Shown in pieces: positions 1 to 9,308 of a stretch of DNA of 64,000 nucleotides (the stretch's first letter is position 1; every line of letters starts with the position of its first letter). Source of the stretch: IDS-8 sp040902105 (GTDB lineage: Bacteria > Pseudomonadota > Gammaproteobacteria > Steroidobacterales > Woeseiaceae); assembly GCA_040902105.1 (NCBI GenBank), contig JBBDXW010000052.1, positions 1 through 64,000 on the forward strand, read 5' to 3'. Position numbers and translations under genes: made by a program. The notes beneath the pieces were generated by a model, which made no database searches, was not told the origin of the DNA, and worked only from the letters and a program-made list of their open reading frames with translations.

Positions 1-102
1 CGGCGACGAGTAATAGCAGGGCTATTGCGAGGAGTCGCAACGCCGCCAGACGCGACAAGGCGCCGCGAGAAGGATCGATTATTTGCGACGGGGTGCACTA
101 GT

Positions 103-945
103 ATGCCTGACAAATCGCTGACAACCAGAATCAGGAACCGCCTGCGCCGCGACTCCAAACGTCTTTATTGGCGAACCGCTCCGAGTGACGCGCAACGCCG
201 GACTATTCTTTTTATTGTTGGGAGCCAGCGATCCGGCACTACGATGCTCCTCGACATGTTCGAAAAGGACTGGCGTTCCCGAACGTTCTCGGAGTTCAGC
301 TCAATTACCGAAGACATCCCTGACGGGATCAGGCTCAAACCGCTTGACGACGTTTGTAGAATCTTTGCCTCATCAGGTGAGCCTTTTATCGTATGCAAGC
401 CGCTTGTGGAAAGCCAGCGTACTCGCGACCTCCTGGAGTATTTTCCGAGGTCCAGGGCGCTATGGACGTACCGGGACTACCATGACGTCGTCAGTTCGAA
501 CGTCAAGTTTTTCCGAAGCCGTTCGGTAAAGTCGTGTCGAATCGTTGTCGACGGCGAGCCGGGCCACTGGCAATCGGAAGTGGTACCGGAAAGAGCGCTC
601 GAGCTGATTCGAAGACATTATCATGCAGGCATGAGTCCACACGATGCTGCTGCGTTGATGTGGTACGCAAGAAACTGCCTGTACTTCGAGCAAGATCTTG
701 ACATGCTGCCCTCGGTTCGCCTTTGGAAATACGATGACTTTGTGCGAAGCCCCACAACCAATGCGTACCAGATTTACGCCTGGCTGAAAATGGCGCCACC
801 GGGCCGACGTACAATGAATTTCGTTAACCCTCGCTCCGTCGGCCTGGGACAAGGCGTTACGCTCGATGCAGAAATTGAAGGCGCGTGCCGTGAGCTCATG
901 GACCGGCTTGACACAAAAGCCGATGCGCGCAGCGCCGCAATTTGA
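103..945 (+). CDS. Sulfotransferase family protein
   Basis: Predicted PAPS-dependent sulfotransferase of 280 residues. Near the N-terminus is the 5'-phosphosulfate loop, FIVGSQRSGTTMLLDMF, and further on the 3'-phosphate-binding type segment TYRDYHDVVSSNVKFF; together they define the family fold. The acceptor substrate cannot be read from sequence; related bacterial enzymes act on carbohydrates or lipids. No signal peptide is seen, so the protein is probably cytoplasmic. An in-frame start exists at 25, but the ATG at 103 places the P-loop at the usual distance from the N-terminus. The gene stands alone and converges on the SRPBCC gene. Confidence 0.8.
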   Translation: MPDKSLTTRIRNRLRRDSKRLYWRTAPSDAQRRTILFIVGSQRSGTTMLLDMFEKDWRSRTFSEFSSITEDIPDGIRLKPLDDVCRIFASSGEPFIVCKPLVESQRTRDLLEYFPRSRALWTYRDYHDVVSSNVKFFRSRSVKSCRIVVDGEPGHWQSEVVPERALELIRRHYHAGMSPHDAAALMWYARNCLYFEQDLDMLPSVRLWKYDDFVRSPTTNAYQIYAWLKMAPPGRRTMNFVNPRSVGLGQGVTLDAEIEGACRELMDRLDTKADARSAAI

Positions 946-979
946 ACGCCGCGCGCATCTTTGCGTTGGTAGAGCGGAA

Positions 980-1546
980 TCAGTTAACAGCAATCCGCTC
1001 TTCGTACTCCGCTTCCAGGCGCGTATGCGTCGGCCAGAAACTCGCAGGCTGCCGACCGTTGAGCCGGTCGATGAGAATGCCGACATGCGCATGCCAGCCC
1101 GAGGCGACGCTGATCATCTCGTCGCGTGTTGGCAGCCGGCTATGCGTTAAAACCAGCCGCACCTTGTCCGACTGTCGACTCAATTCGAAAGTGACGTGGG
1201 ACGATTTGCCCCAGGCGTACGCCAGCAACCGTGGCGGTTCGCAGGCGGTGATCCGTCCCTCCATCGTGGACTTGGCCGCGTGCGCCGCATACTTCGACGG
1301 CGGCGCGTCGTCGTGGCCGGTCAACGTCGAGTTGCTGAATACGTGCTCGACCCGTCCGTCGACCCTGAGCTCCATCTCGCCCGATGCGAGCCACTGGCCG
1401 CGCTTGTCCGATTCGGTGAGGTAACTCCACACGCGCTCGATCGGGCCGGGCAGCAGACGTTCCAGGCGCACCGTGTCGGGTGCGGTGACGACGCCGTATT
1501 CCTGTGCAGGGAATTGGTCGTGATTGGCTTTCGCTTGCATGTTCAT
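980..1546 (-). CDS. SRPBCC/AHSA1-like domain protein
   Basis: Protein of 188 residues with the START-like SRPBCC (AHSA1) fold, recognised by an N-terminal VRLERLLPGPIERVWSYLTE segment, a central WLASGEMELRVDGRV strand and a C-terminal helix near GWHAHVGILIDRLNG. Proteins of this family bind small hydrophobic ligands; the ligand here is unknown. The start MNMQAKAN overlaps the arsR stop as ATGA (1543-1546), so the two are translationally coupled. ArsR-SRPBCC pairs are common and the regulator probably controls this gene as part of its own operon. Confidence 0.8.
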   Translation of the reverse strand: MNMQAKANHDQFPAQEYGVVTAPDTVRLERLLPGPIERVWSYLTESDKRGQWLASGEMELRVDGRVEHVFSNSTLTGHDDAPPSKYAAHAAKSTMEGRITACEPPRLLAYAWGKSSHVTFELSRQSDKVRLVLTHSRLPTRDEMISVASGWHAHVGILIDRLNGRQPASFWPTHTRLEAEYEERIAVN

Positions 1547-1944
1547 CGTTTGCTCCTTCGTTTGGTCCTTCGTTTGGTCCGTGATTTTTTCGATTTTCGG
1601 GACTTGCCTTTGGCGCGGTCTTCGGCCTGCAGCAAATCGTCGAGAATGTCGAGCCGCCGGTTCCAGTACTGCTCGTAATGACGCATCCATTCGAGACCTC
1701 CGTGCATGGGTTGCGCATCGAGCCGGCAGAAGTGGCTGCGACCCTTGATGCTGCGCCGCACCAGGCCTGCGCGCTCCAGCACCTTCACATGCTTCGACAC
1801 GGCTTCCAGCGACATGTCGAACGGAGCTGCCAGCTCGCCGATACTTTGATCCCGGTTCGTCAGGCTGCGCAGCAGGGCGCGCCGGGTCGGATCGGCGAGG
1901 GCGTGGAAAACGCTGTCCAGTTGTTCGGGCGGATAATCAACCAT
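1543..1944 (-). CDS. ArsR-family winged-helix regulator
   Basis: ArsR/SmtB-type repressor of 133 residues. The HTH region covers ALADPTRRALLRSL through SLEAVSKHVKVLERAGLV, followed by a beta wing (RRSIKGRSHFCRL). The metal-binding ELCVCDL motif is absent, so it is probably not a metal sensor, as is usual for ArsR proteins paired with SRPBCC genes. The C-terminus is very basic (K/R-rich). A longer frame reaches 1980, but that codon lies upstream of the -10 box, so the ATG at 1944 is chosen. First gene of a two-gene operon with the SRPBCC gene. Confidence 0.85.
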   Translation of the reverse strand: MVDYPPEQLDSVFHALADPTRRALLRSLTNRDQSIGELAAPFDMSLEAVSKHVKVLERAGLVRRSIKGRSHFCRLDAQPMHGGLEWMRHYEQYWNRRLDILDDLLQAEDRAKGKSRKSKKSRTKRRTKRRSKR

Positions 1945-1992
1945 GTGGTTGACTATAGTTCCGGGTAAATTTATTGTCAACTATCTGGTTGA
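1937..1992 (-). promoter_or_regulatory. arsR promoter with two palindromic operators, leaderless
   Basis: On the minus strand a -35 TTGACA (1975-1980) and a -10 TATAGT (1952-1957) are 17 bases apart. Only 7 bases separate the -10 box from the arsR ATG, so transcription should begin at or within a base or two of the start codon, and no Shine-Dalgarno sequence can exist. Two palindromes flank the core: TCAACCATGTGGTTGA (1937-1952), covering the start codon, and TCAACTATCTGGTTGA (1977-1992), covering the -35. Their centres are 40 bp apart. Autorepression by ArsR is inferred. Confidence 0.75.
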
Positions 1993-2048
1993 ATATTATC
2001 GCACCCCCGAAAGGCCGTAGGCAGGCAAGTGCGGTGGAGCAGGACCTG

Positions 2049-3017
2049 TTACGCAGGAACCTCGAAATTCTTTTTGCGGTAGCGGCCGGGGGGAAGCCCG
2101 AATTCGCGCTTGAATGCACGGTTGAATGCGGCCTCCGACTCGTAGCCGACGTCCGCCGCCACCTGCACCAGAGTCTTCCGGGACGATTGCAACAGTCGCG
2201 CCGCCAGCTGCAGGCGCCAGCGCGCCAGGTAATGGAGCGGTGGTTCTCCCAGCAGCCGGGAGAAGCGCTCCGTCAGGATCGAACGTGACGCGCCGACTTC
2301 GGCGGCCAGTCCCGCCACCGTCCACGGCTCGCAGCTCCGCCGATGCAGCAAAGCCAGCGTGGCGCCGACAACCGGGTCGCGCGCGCCCGCGAGCCAGCCG
2401 GTCTGCCCTGCCGGCAGCTGCTCCATGTAGCGGCGCAGCGTCTCGATGAACAGAGCCTCGGCCATCTTCGACAACAGCGCGCTCCTTCCCGGACGCCCCG
2501 CCTCCATCTCCAGGACAAGATGGCGAATCGAGGTTTCGAGCCAGGCGCCGGCGGAATCGCCGCGGACGCCCATCCTGATGTATTGCGGCAGCCCCGCGAG
2601 AAACAGACGCTCGGCATGACGCTCGCATCCAAAATAACCGCAGATGAAATGCGTCAAGTCGCCGCCGCCGCCCAACCGCATCGTGTTCAGGTCTCCGGCG
2701 AGGAAGTTGCCGAGCGTCGCGGCGCTGTCCACCAGCGTCGGCGGTGAGCCGTTCGTGACGGCATGACCGTCGCCATGCGGAACGATCATGATATCGCCCG
2801 CCGTCAGGTTCACTTCGGCCCCATCCCCGAATCGGACGAGTGCCTGCCCTTCGGTCACCAGGTGATAGCCGATCAGGCGTTCAGTGCCGGGCGACAACCG
2901 CTGCGAAACGCGTTGAATCGGCGGCACGGAAAATCCCCACGGTGCAGTGCACACCGCGTGGTAGAAGATCGCGCCGGTCATGCGGACCGAACCCAACGCC
3001 GCGGAAAGTGCATCCAT
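2049..3017 (-). CDS. AraC-family regulator with N-terminal cupin
   Basis: Transcriptional regulator of about 322 residues. The N-terminal two thirds match the Cupin_6/AraC ligand-binding domain (WGFSVPP, VTEGQALVRFGDGAEVNLTAGDIMIVPHGDGH). The C-terminus carries two AraC HTH motifs, WTVAGLAAEVGASRSILTERFSRLLGEPP and QVAADVGYESEAAFNRAFKREFG (only parts quoted here), ending in the family PGRYR. An upstream ATG at 3035 is possible; MDALSAALGSV at 3017 resembles the usual family start. Divergent from the hydrolase-fold gene at 3154, which is its most likely target. Confidence 0.88.
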   Translation of the reverse strand: MDALSAALGSVRMTGAIFYHAVCTAPWGFSVPPIQRVSQRLSPGTERLIGYHLVTEGQALVRFGDGAEVNLTAGDIMIVPHGDGHAVTNGSPPTLVDSAATLGNFLAGDLNTMRLGGGGDLTHFICGYFGCERHAERLFLAGLPQYIRMGVRGDSAGAWLETSIRHLVLEMEAGRPGRSALLSKMAEALFIETLRRYMEQLPAGQTGWLAGARDPVVGATLALLHRRSCEPWTVAGLAAEVGASRSILTERFSRLLGEPPLHYLARWRLQLAARLLQSSRKTLVQVAADVGYESEAAFNRAFKREFGLPPGRYRKKNFEVPA

Positions 3018-3153
3018 CCGCTCACTCCACTCCATGTGACAGGTCGGCGCAACGCTTAATCAGCTCGCTGCAAAAACTTGTGGATTCCCGGCAAAGAACC
3101 GGTTTTGCGCCGACGTTAGATTGTATCCCGGCTCACCCCGAACGAAGGAAGCG

Positions 3154-4038
3154 ATGATGAAACCGAAAGTAGCCTTGAAATTGACTGGCAACGACCGCGT
3201 TCGCGACCGCATGCTCGCGGGACTCCCTGTCGAGGAACGGCGGCTGCAACTCGCCGGTATCTCGACCGCAGTCCTCGAAGGGGGCGACGGCCCGCCCGTT
3301 GTCCTGCTGCACGGACCGGCGGCGTACGCCGCGCACTGGGAGCAGGTGATCGCCGGCCTGGTGCCCACGCATCGCGTCATCGCGCCGGACCTGCCGGGCC
3401 ACGGCGCATCGTCCGTGATAGAAGGAGCGCTCGATGCCGAGCGGGTGCTTGCCTGGCTGGGCGAAATGATTGAGTGCACGTGCGAATCGCCGCCGGCGCT
3501 TTGCGGGCAACTCGTGGGCGGAGCCATCGCCGCGCGCTTTGCGGCGGATGCGAGACAGTCGCTCAGATGTCTCGTGCTGGTCGACACCTTCGGCTTATGC
3601 CCGTTCCAGCCCGCTCCCGGGTTCGGCGCGGCCATCCAGCAGTACTTCGCGCAGCCGGACGAACGCACGCATCGGAACATCTGGCGTCATTGCGCGTTCG
3701 ATCTGGACAGACTGAGGCAGCGCATGGGCAATCGCTGGGAATCGTTCGAGGCCTACAACCTCGATCGCGCCCGCACCCCGAGCGTGCAAGCTGCCGTTTC
3801 GAGCCTCATGGAGCAGTTTGCCATGCCGGCCATTCCGCCCGGCCAACTCGCCGGGATCGGCGTCCCGACAACGCTGATCTGGGGGCGGCACGATCTCGGA
3901 ACGCCGCTGTCCGTGGCGGAGCAGGCGAGCGCGCGGTTCGGCTGGCCGCTCGAGGTGATCGAGGATTGCGCCGACGATCCGCCGGTCGAGCAGCCGGAGG
4001 CGCTGCTCACTGCACTGCGCGCAGCGATCGGGACATGA
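3154..4038 (+). CDS. alpha/beta-hydrolase-fold protein lacking catalytic Ser and His
   Basis: 294-residue protein with clear alpha/beta-hydrolase landmarks: oxyanion region VVLLHGPAAYAAHW (49-62), RVIAPDLPGHGAS, and the acid-residue loop WGRHDLGTP. The nucleophile elbow reads CGQLVGG, so residue 120 is Leu where Ser is expected. The C-terminal CADDPPVEQPE has Asp274 where the catalytic His normally sits. Both changes are read directly from DNA; the frame is otherwise intact. It may be a non-catalytic binding protein or may use different chemistry. Start MMKP follows AAGGAAG; the frame is open back to 3121. Divergent from an AraC regulator. Confidence 0.8.
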   Translation: MMKPKVALKLTGNDRVRDRMLAGLPVEERRLQLAGISTAVLEGGDGPPVVLLHGPAAYAAHWEQVIAGLVPTHRVIAPDLPGHGASSVIEGALDAERVLAWLGEMIECTCESPPALCGQLVGGAIAARFAADARQSLRCLVLVDTFGLCPFQPAPGFGAAIQQYFAQPDERTHRNIWRHCAFDLDRLRQRMGNRWESFEAYNLDRARTPSVQAAVSSLMEQFAMPAIPPGQLAGIGVPTTLIWGRHDLGTPLSVAEQASARFGWPLEVIEDCADDPPVEQPEALLTALRAAIGT

Positions 4039-4112
4039 CTGCCCGGGCCGCCGCGCGATGGCGCAGCCGCGCTGACAAGCCCGATCAACACAGGCATCGG
4101 GACGAAACCGCA

Positions 4113-5099
4113 TCAGCCTTCGCAGTAACGCAGCCGCTCTCCAGGCTCCGCACGCAGGCGCGTGTCGATGTAATAACCGACCATGCCGTCGACTCGTGTC
4201 TCCCCGGCCGGTATGAAGTCCGCCGCGTCGCGACTCCAGCCGGCGATGCAAGTCTCTTTCGAAGAATCGCCGGCCGCGCAATCGAGCAGGTTAGTGAAAG
4301 CCCCGCGCCACTGCATGAACAGGGCGCGGGTCATCGGATCGCCATGGCCCGGGATCAGCGTCTCGAACGGCGTCGCCGAAATTTCATCGAGCGCCTTGCG
4401 CCAGCCTTCGGCACAGGTAGTGTCCATGAACGGAACCATTGCAACGACGAGATCGCCGGCGATGACAAGCTTGTCGCGTGGATCGTAAATCCACACGTCG
4501 CCTTCCGTCACGGCGTAGCGCGCAAGGTTGACCGCGATCGGCCGTCCCGCAATGGTCACCTCGCCCGATCGGGTGACCGGTATGGTGGCCCGCAGCGAGT
4601 CGGGATCGTCCATTGCGGCGAGGTCACGATCGATTTCGGCCTTAAGCTCCGCGCTCGCCTCGCCGGACTTCAGGAATTCTGCAACCCGGATGCGGCTCTC
4701 GACAAAAAATCCGGTTAGCGCAGATTCGATGGCCGAGCTGGTATAGAGGGGCGCGTCCGGCCACGCGGCTTTGATCTCCGCATTGCCCCCGCTGTGATCG
4801 AGATGCCAGTGCGTATTGACGATGGCTGCAATCGGCTCGCCACGCTCGTTTGCAAATAGCAGTAAACGCTCCTGGTGCGCCGGATGCCGCCCGGTGTCGA
4901 TGAGGATCAGTCCCTCGGGGGCAGCGAGAAAGACGCTGTTCCCATCAGGACCGCTGCCAGGAGCGAAGCTGCCCGGAACAACGTGGTAAGAGCGCGCGCC
5001 CGGTGTTCCGGCGCGTGGTGCGTCACCGGCAGCGACACAGGATGTAACAGACATACATAGCAAGCCGAAACACACGGCGATCGAACACGGCTGTTTCAC
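4113..5099 (-). CDS. MBL-fold metallo-hydrolase, predicted lipoprotein
   Basis: 328-residue metallo-beta-lactamase-fold hydrolase. The metal-binding motif is THWHLDHSGG (His97, His99, Asp101, His102); a later GDLVVAMVPF and PGHGDP supply further ligands. The N-terminus MKQPCSIAVCFGLLCMSVTSC looks like a lipoprotein signal with Cys21 as the acylated residue, putting the enzyme in the periplasm or on the outer membrane. It is a general periplasmic MBL rather than a clear antibiotic-resistance enzyme; substrate unknown. Downstream of the RND operon on the same strand, 10 bases after the adaptor's stop. Confidence 0.82.
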   Translation of the reverse strand: MKQPCSIAVCFGLLCMSVTSCVAAGDAPRAGTPGARSYHVVPGSFAPGSGPDGNSVFLAAPEGLILIDTGRHPAHQERLLLFANERGEPIAAIVNTHWHLDHSGGNAEIKAAWPDAPLYTSSAIESALTGFFVESRIRVAEFLKSGEASAELKAEIDRDLAAMDDPDSLRATIPVTRSGEVTIAGRPIAVNLARYAVTEGDVWIYDPRDKLVIAGDLVVAMVPFMDTTCAEGWRKALDEISATPFETLIPGHGDPMTRALFMQWRGAFTNLLDCAAGDSSKETCIAGWSRDAADFIPAGETRVDGMVGYYIDTRLRAEPGERLRYCEG

Positions 5100-5109
5100 T
5101 CTATTCTGC

Positions 5110-6225
5110 TCAGGAATCTGTCGCCGTTATCCCTTGCTCGCCGCCGGAGTTTCCGACGGTTACGGCTTGACCCGCCTGCAACCGCTCGCCGCCGCGTATG
5201 ACCAGACGATCGCCGGGTTCTATGTCACCGCGAATCTCGACCATGCCGTTGTGCGATGCGCCGGTATCCACAGTCACCCGCTCAATAATGTCGTCGTCAC
5301 CGACTTTGACGACGTAGCTGGCATTGGCGCGCAAAATCAGCGCATCGCGCGGCACCGCGACCACTTGCCGCGGCGCGGCGTTCGGCAAAGCCACTTGCAC
5401 TGCGGTGCCGATGCTCCAGTCGGTGTCGACTAACGCCACGCGCACTTCCAGCTGCCGCGAGGCCTGGTCACCGACCGGTACGACGCTGCGGATTTGCGCG
5501 TCGATCAACACGTCGTCGTGTCGCACACTGACCGGGTCCCCGGCTCGGAGCCGCGGCGCGAGAGTGACCGGCGCCTGGGCGCTCACTTCCAGCTCGATCG
5601 TGTTGACCAGCCGCACGACCGGCGCGCCGGTCGTCAGGTATTCACCGACCTGGATGAAACGCTCCGCGACCACACCATCGAAAGGCGCGCGCACGACGGC
5701 CATGCGCCGCCGGTGTCGTGTCTGCTCGAGAGTTACCTGCGCACGCGACAGGTCTGCCTCCAGCACCTGGCGCTGCGATCGCGCCTCGTCGATCTGCGTC
5801 ACGGAAACGCTGTTCTGCAATTGCAGCTCGCCGAATCGCTGCTCCTGTTTGCGCGCGTAATCGAGCTGTGCCTCGATGCGCTTGATATTGGCCAGGCCGT
5901 CGTGTTCTATCAACTGCAACATCGTATCGTCGAGCCGGGCGAGCGCGTCGCCGCGCTCGATCTGCTCTCCGACTTCGGCAACCGAAATCACGCGCCCGTC
6001 CTGTTCCCCGGCCACGCGCGCATCTTCGCGGCTCAACACGCTGCCGGGCGACCAGAGCACCGGCGCGAAGTCGGCCAGAACCGCTTCGGCGATCTCGACG
6101 GGCGCGGCCGGCAGTGCCGACGAATCCTGGGCGCTGGTATTGCCGGAGCAAACGACGGCCGCCAACGCGGCGCCGACGATTCGGCCGCGGCTAACGTTCA
6201 TAGAAGTCATCCCGTGTTTGATCAT
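5110..6225 (-). CDS. RND efflux periplasmic adaptor (HlyD/MFP)
   Basis: 371-residue membrane-fusion protein linking an RND pump to an outer-membrane channel. Visible parts are an N-terminal signal segment (RIVGAALAAVVCSGNTSAQD), a biotinyl-lipoyl-like half (DGRVISVAEVGEQIERGDALARLDD), a coiled-coil hairpin (about residues 105-170, rich in E/Q/R), the second lipoyl half (VRAPFDGVVAERFIQVGEYL) and a beta-barrel with VPRDAL. The start overlaps the end of the permease gene as ATGA (6222-6225), although the permease is upstream in transcription, so the two are coupled. No TolC-like outer-membrane gene is beside it. Confidence 0.9.
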   Translation of the reverse strand: MIKHGMTSMNVSRGRIVGAALAAVVCSGNTSAQDSSALPAAPVEIAEAVLADFAPVLWSPGSVLSREDARVAGEQDGRVISVAEVGEQIERGDALARLDDTMLQLIEHDGLANIKRIEAQLDYARKQEQRFGELQLQNSVSVTQIDEARSQRQVLEADLSRAQVTLEQTRHRRRMAVVRAPFDGVVAERFIQVGEYLTTGAPVVRLVNTIELEVSAQAPVTLAPRLRAGDPVSVRHDDVLIDAQIRSVVPVGDQASRQLEVRVALVDTDWSIGTAVQVALPNAAPRQVVAVPRDALILRANASYVVKVGDDDIIERVTVDTGASHNGMVEIRGDIEPGDRLVIRGGERLQAGQAVTVGNSGGEQGITATDS

Positions 6226-9200
6226 GCGGCGTGCTCCAGTGCAGCGATTTGCGACGGCACCGTGGTCTTGCGACGTTGGCCGGCGAAGCGCAGCAGCGCC
6301 GGCATCAGCAACAGGGTGAACACCAGCGAGAGGCCGACGCCAACGACAGTGATGGCGGCGAGACCGCGATAAATCACGCTGCCGGGGCCGGGATTTACCG
6401 CCATAGGCAAGGCGCCGACGACGCCCGTCAGCGCACCGATCATGATTGGCCGCAACCGTTGGCTCAGTGCCTGCTCGACCGCGCCCTCGATGTCCAGGCC
6501 CTCAGCCTCGCCGACGCGCGTCTGCGCAACCAGCAGAATTGCATTGTTCACTACCATGCCGAGCAGCATGATGAAGCCGATCATCGACAGCAGATCGAGC
6601 GGCTGGAATGCGATAACGCCAAGCAGGCGCAGGCCCAGTACGCCGCCGAAGACTGCCATCGGCAACGCCATCATCACGAACACGCTGTCCTTGAGCGACT
6701 TGAACATCGCCGCCATGAGCATGAACAGGACCAGCAGCGCCATGGCGAAGTTGCCGCTCATGGCGCTCACCGCTTCGTCGAGGCGGTCGGCGCTGCCGGA
6801 AATCCGCACGCCGCTGCCCTCCGGCAGCGCCTGACGCAAGACCGGCACGACTTCGTCCTCGACAATTGAAAGCGCTTCTTCCAGCGACAACGTTGGCGGC
6901 GGATCGACGGTCAGGGTGACCGTTCGGCGGCGATCCACGCGCCGTAACTGGCTGGGCGCCATGGTCGTTTGCGTCTCGACCAGCTCGCCCAGCGGCAATA
7001 CGCCGCCCAGCGGCGTCGCAACCGGCAACTGCGCGAGCGCTTCGGGAGCGCCCCATCCATTGGCGCGCAGGATAATAGGCATGCGGCGATCGCCGTCGAA
7101 ATGCTCGCCCAGCCACATGCCGTCGCCGACGGTGCGCACGACCGTGCCCACCTGGGCGCGGTTCCATCCGACCTCCGCGAGCCGCCGATCGTTGGCCATG
7201 AGGCGAAGCTCGGGCTCGGCCGCATCCCCGGCAGGGTACGCCTGCACATTGGCGTCCGGGAACTTGTCGCTCAGGAGTTGGCGCCCCTGCTCGGACACGG
7301 CGTTGAGGGCCTCGGTGTCCGCGCTCTGCAGATGAATCTGGATCGCGCGCGCCGAGCCGCCGAAGCCGCCGAACAGATCGCCTTCGGAGGCGAACGCACG
7401 CGTGTCGGGGAATCCGACGATAACTTCGTCGCGTACGATTCGCTCGAGCTCGCCGATCTGGTTCTCGTCCTCGACGCGCGCACCGATGGTGCCGCCGCCG
7501 GGCCACAGCAGCAGATACCAGTTCTTGAGTTGCGGCTCCTTGTCGCCGCGCATGTACGGCGCCATGCGTTCGAGCAGCACCGGCGCCATTTCACGATCCA
7601 CCGCGGCGGGGCTCATACCGGGCGGGAAGCTGAAATAGGCGTCGATCGCCGCGCGCTTGACCGGCGGCAGGTAATCGAGCCGCGGCATGAGCAGCCACGC
7701 GCCGACGGCCGGCAGAACCACCAGAGCCGCGATGCACGCGAGCTGCCGCGGCCGCGAACTGGTCCATGACAACAGCCGCCGGATCACGTTCGGATAGCCG
7801 TGTCCTTGCAGATTTGCGAGACGCTTCGCCTTCAGCCAGCCGCCGGCCGCTGCCGGCAGCACCGTCACGGCAATCAGCAGCGATATTGCCACGGCGATCG
7901 AAATGGTCAACGCCAGGTCGGAAAAGAGCTGCCCTTCGACACCTTCCATGAAGATTACCGGCACGAACACGGCGATGGTGGTCAGCGTGGACGCAAGCAG
8001 AGCTCCCGCAACCTGTGTGGTGCCCACGCGCGCTGCTTCCATCGGCGCCTTGCCGGCCTCGCGCAGGCGCACAATGTTCTCGGCCACGACGACCGCCGCA
8101 TCCATGACCATGCCGACCGCGAAAGCCAGCCCCGCCAGCGAAATCACGTTCAGCGTGCGGCCGGAAAGATCGAGCACGATGAAGGTGGCGAGCAGCGAGA
8201 CAGGTATCGCGCTCGCGATCAGCAGCGTCGCGCGAGCGTCGCGCAGGAACCACCAGAGGCAGCCGACGGCCAGCAGAACACCGGCAAACAGGTTGCCCGA
8301 CAGCAGACTGATCGCACGGTTGATGAACAATGACGAGTCGAAGCTCTGCTCGATGCCGAGGCCGCGCTCCTTGAGAACGCCCTCGCGTAGTTCGGCGACC
8401 ACCGTCTTTACCTCGTTGAGGGAGGTCAGCACGTTGGCGCCGTTCTCGCGGAATACCTGCAGACCGATCCCCGGATTGCCGTTCTGGTAGACATAGAACT
8501 GCTTGTCCGGACGCTTGAGTACGATGCTGGCCACGTCGCCCAGGCGCACCGGCCGGCCGGCCCGCCAGGTGAGAATGAGATTCCCGAGCTCTTCCGGCGA
8601 ATAACGACCGGCGAAGCGCAGTGTGTACTGACGCCGCCCGGACTCGATGAAGCCGCCGGAGACGTCGTTGGCGCGGGCGGCCTGCTCTGCAACATCCGGA
8701 ATCGTGATGCCGAGCGCGGCGGCGCGGTCGAGATCCAGGTCGATGAGCAGTTCTTCCGGGGGACCACCGTGGACCTGCACTCCGGCGACGCCGGGCACGG
8801 CCTCGATCAGCGGCGCGATGCGGTCTTCGACGAAGCGGCCGAAGTCCTCGATCGTTCCCGGTGTACCGGGTAGCTTTTGTACGAAGAACCAGCTGAGCGT
8901 CTGGTTGGCGTCCTGGCCGTTCAACTGCACCACGGGCGGATTGACGTCGGGCGGCAGCGGCGGCACGCGATTCAGGCGCCCCAGCACTTCCACAAGCATC
9001 TGGCGCATGTCCGTGCCGACGGCGAAAGTCAGATTGATATAGGCGCCGCCCTGACCGGCATTGCCGTCCATCTGCTCCAGGCCGGGCAGGCCCTGCAATA
9101 CGTTTTCCTGCGGCTCGAGGATCTCCGACTCGATCTCCTGCGGCGATGCCGCGCGCCAGCCGGTCTGGATCGACATTTGCGGTTCTTCGATGTCGGGAAA

Positions 9201-9308
9201 GAGCTGCAGCGGCAGGTCGACCAGGCTGAGCAGGCCGAACAGTGCGACCATCGCGACGACCGCCGCGACGGCGGCGGGATTCTTTAGAGAGGCGTCGGTG
9301 AGCTTCAT
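6222..9308 (-). CDS. RND efflux permease (AcrB/CusA-type)
   Basis: 1028-residue inner-membrane proton-driven pump. The N-terminus has the first helix followed by LFPDIEEPQ, and the protein shows the duplicated layout of two six-helix bundles with two large periplasmic loops. The fourth-helix proton-relay motif reads GMVMDAAVVVAEN: a single Asp followed by Ala, as in CusA-type pumps, rather than the Asp-Asp of AcrB. The start MKLTDAS at 9308 is preferred; the frame is open to 9485 but that extension has no pump-like sequence. First gene of a two-gene operon. Substrate class is uncertain because the gene order (permease then adaptor) and relay motif point in different directions. Confidence 0.92.
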   Translation of the reverse strand: MKLTDASLKNPAAVAAVVAMVALFGLLSLVDLPLQLFPDIEEPQMSIQTGWRAASPQEIESEILEPQENVLQGLPGLEQMDGNAGQGGAYINLTFAVGTDMRQMLVEVLGRLNRVPPLPPDVNPPVVQLNGQDANQTLSWFFVQKLPGTPGTIEDFGRFVEDRIAPLIEAVPGVAGVQVHGGPPEELLIDLDLDRAAALGITIPDVAEQAARANDVSGGFIESGRRQYTLRFAGRYSPEELGNLILTWRAGRPVRLGDVASIVLKRPDKQFYVYQNGNPGIGLQVFRENGANVLTSLNEVKTVVAELREGVLKERGLGIEQSFDSSLFINRAISLLSGNLFAGVLLAVGCLWWFLRDARATLLIASAIPVSLLATFIVLDLSGRTLNVISLAGLAFAVGMVMDAAVVVAENIVRLREAGKAPMEAARVGTTQVAGALLASTLTTIAVFVPVIFMEGVEGQLFSDLALTISIAVAISLLIAVTVLPAAAGGWLKAKRLANLQGHGYPNVIRRLLSWTSSRPRQLACIAALVVLPAVGAWLLMPRLDYLPPVKRAAIDAYFSFPPGMSPAAVDREMAPVLLERMAPYMRGDKEPQLKNWYLLLWPGGGTIGARVEDENQIGELERIVRDEVIVGFPDTRAFASEGDLFGGFGGSARAIQIHLQSADTEALNAVSEQGRQLLSDKFPDANVQAYPAGDAAEPELRLMANDRRLAEVGWNRAQVGTVVRTVGDGMWLGEHFDGDRRMPIILRANGWGAPEALAQLPVATPLGGVLPLGELVETQTTMAPSQLRRVDRRRTVTLTVDPPPTLSLEEALSIVEDEVVPVLRQALPEGSGVRISGSADRLDEAVSAMSGNFAMALLVLFMLMAAMFKSLKDSVFVMMALPMAVFGGVLGLRLLGVIAFQPLDLLSMIGFIMLLGMVVNNAILLVAQTRVGEAEGLDIEGAVEQALSQRLRPIMIGALTGVVGALPMAVNPGPGSVIYRGLAAITVVGVGLSLVFTLLLMPALLRFAGQRRKTTVPSQIAALEHAA

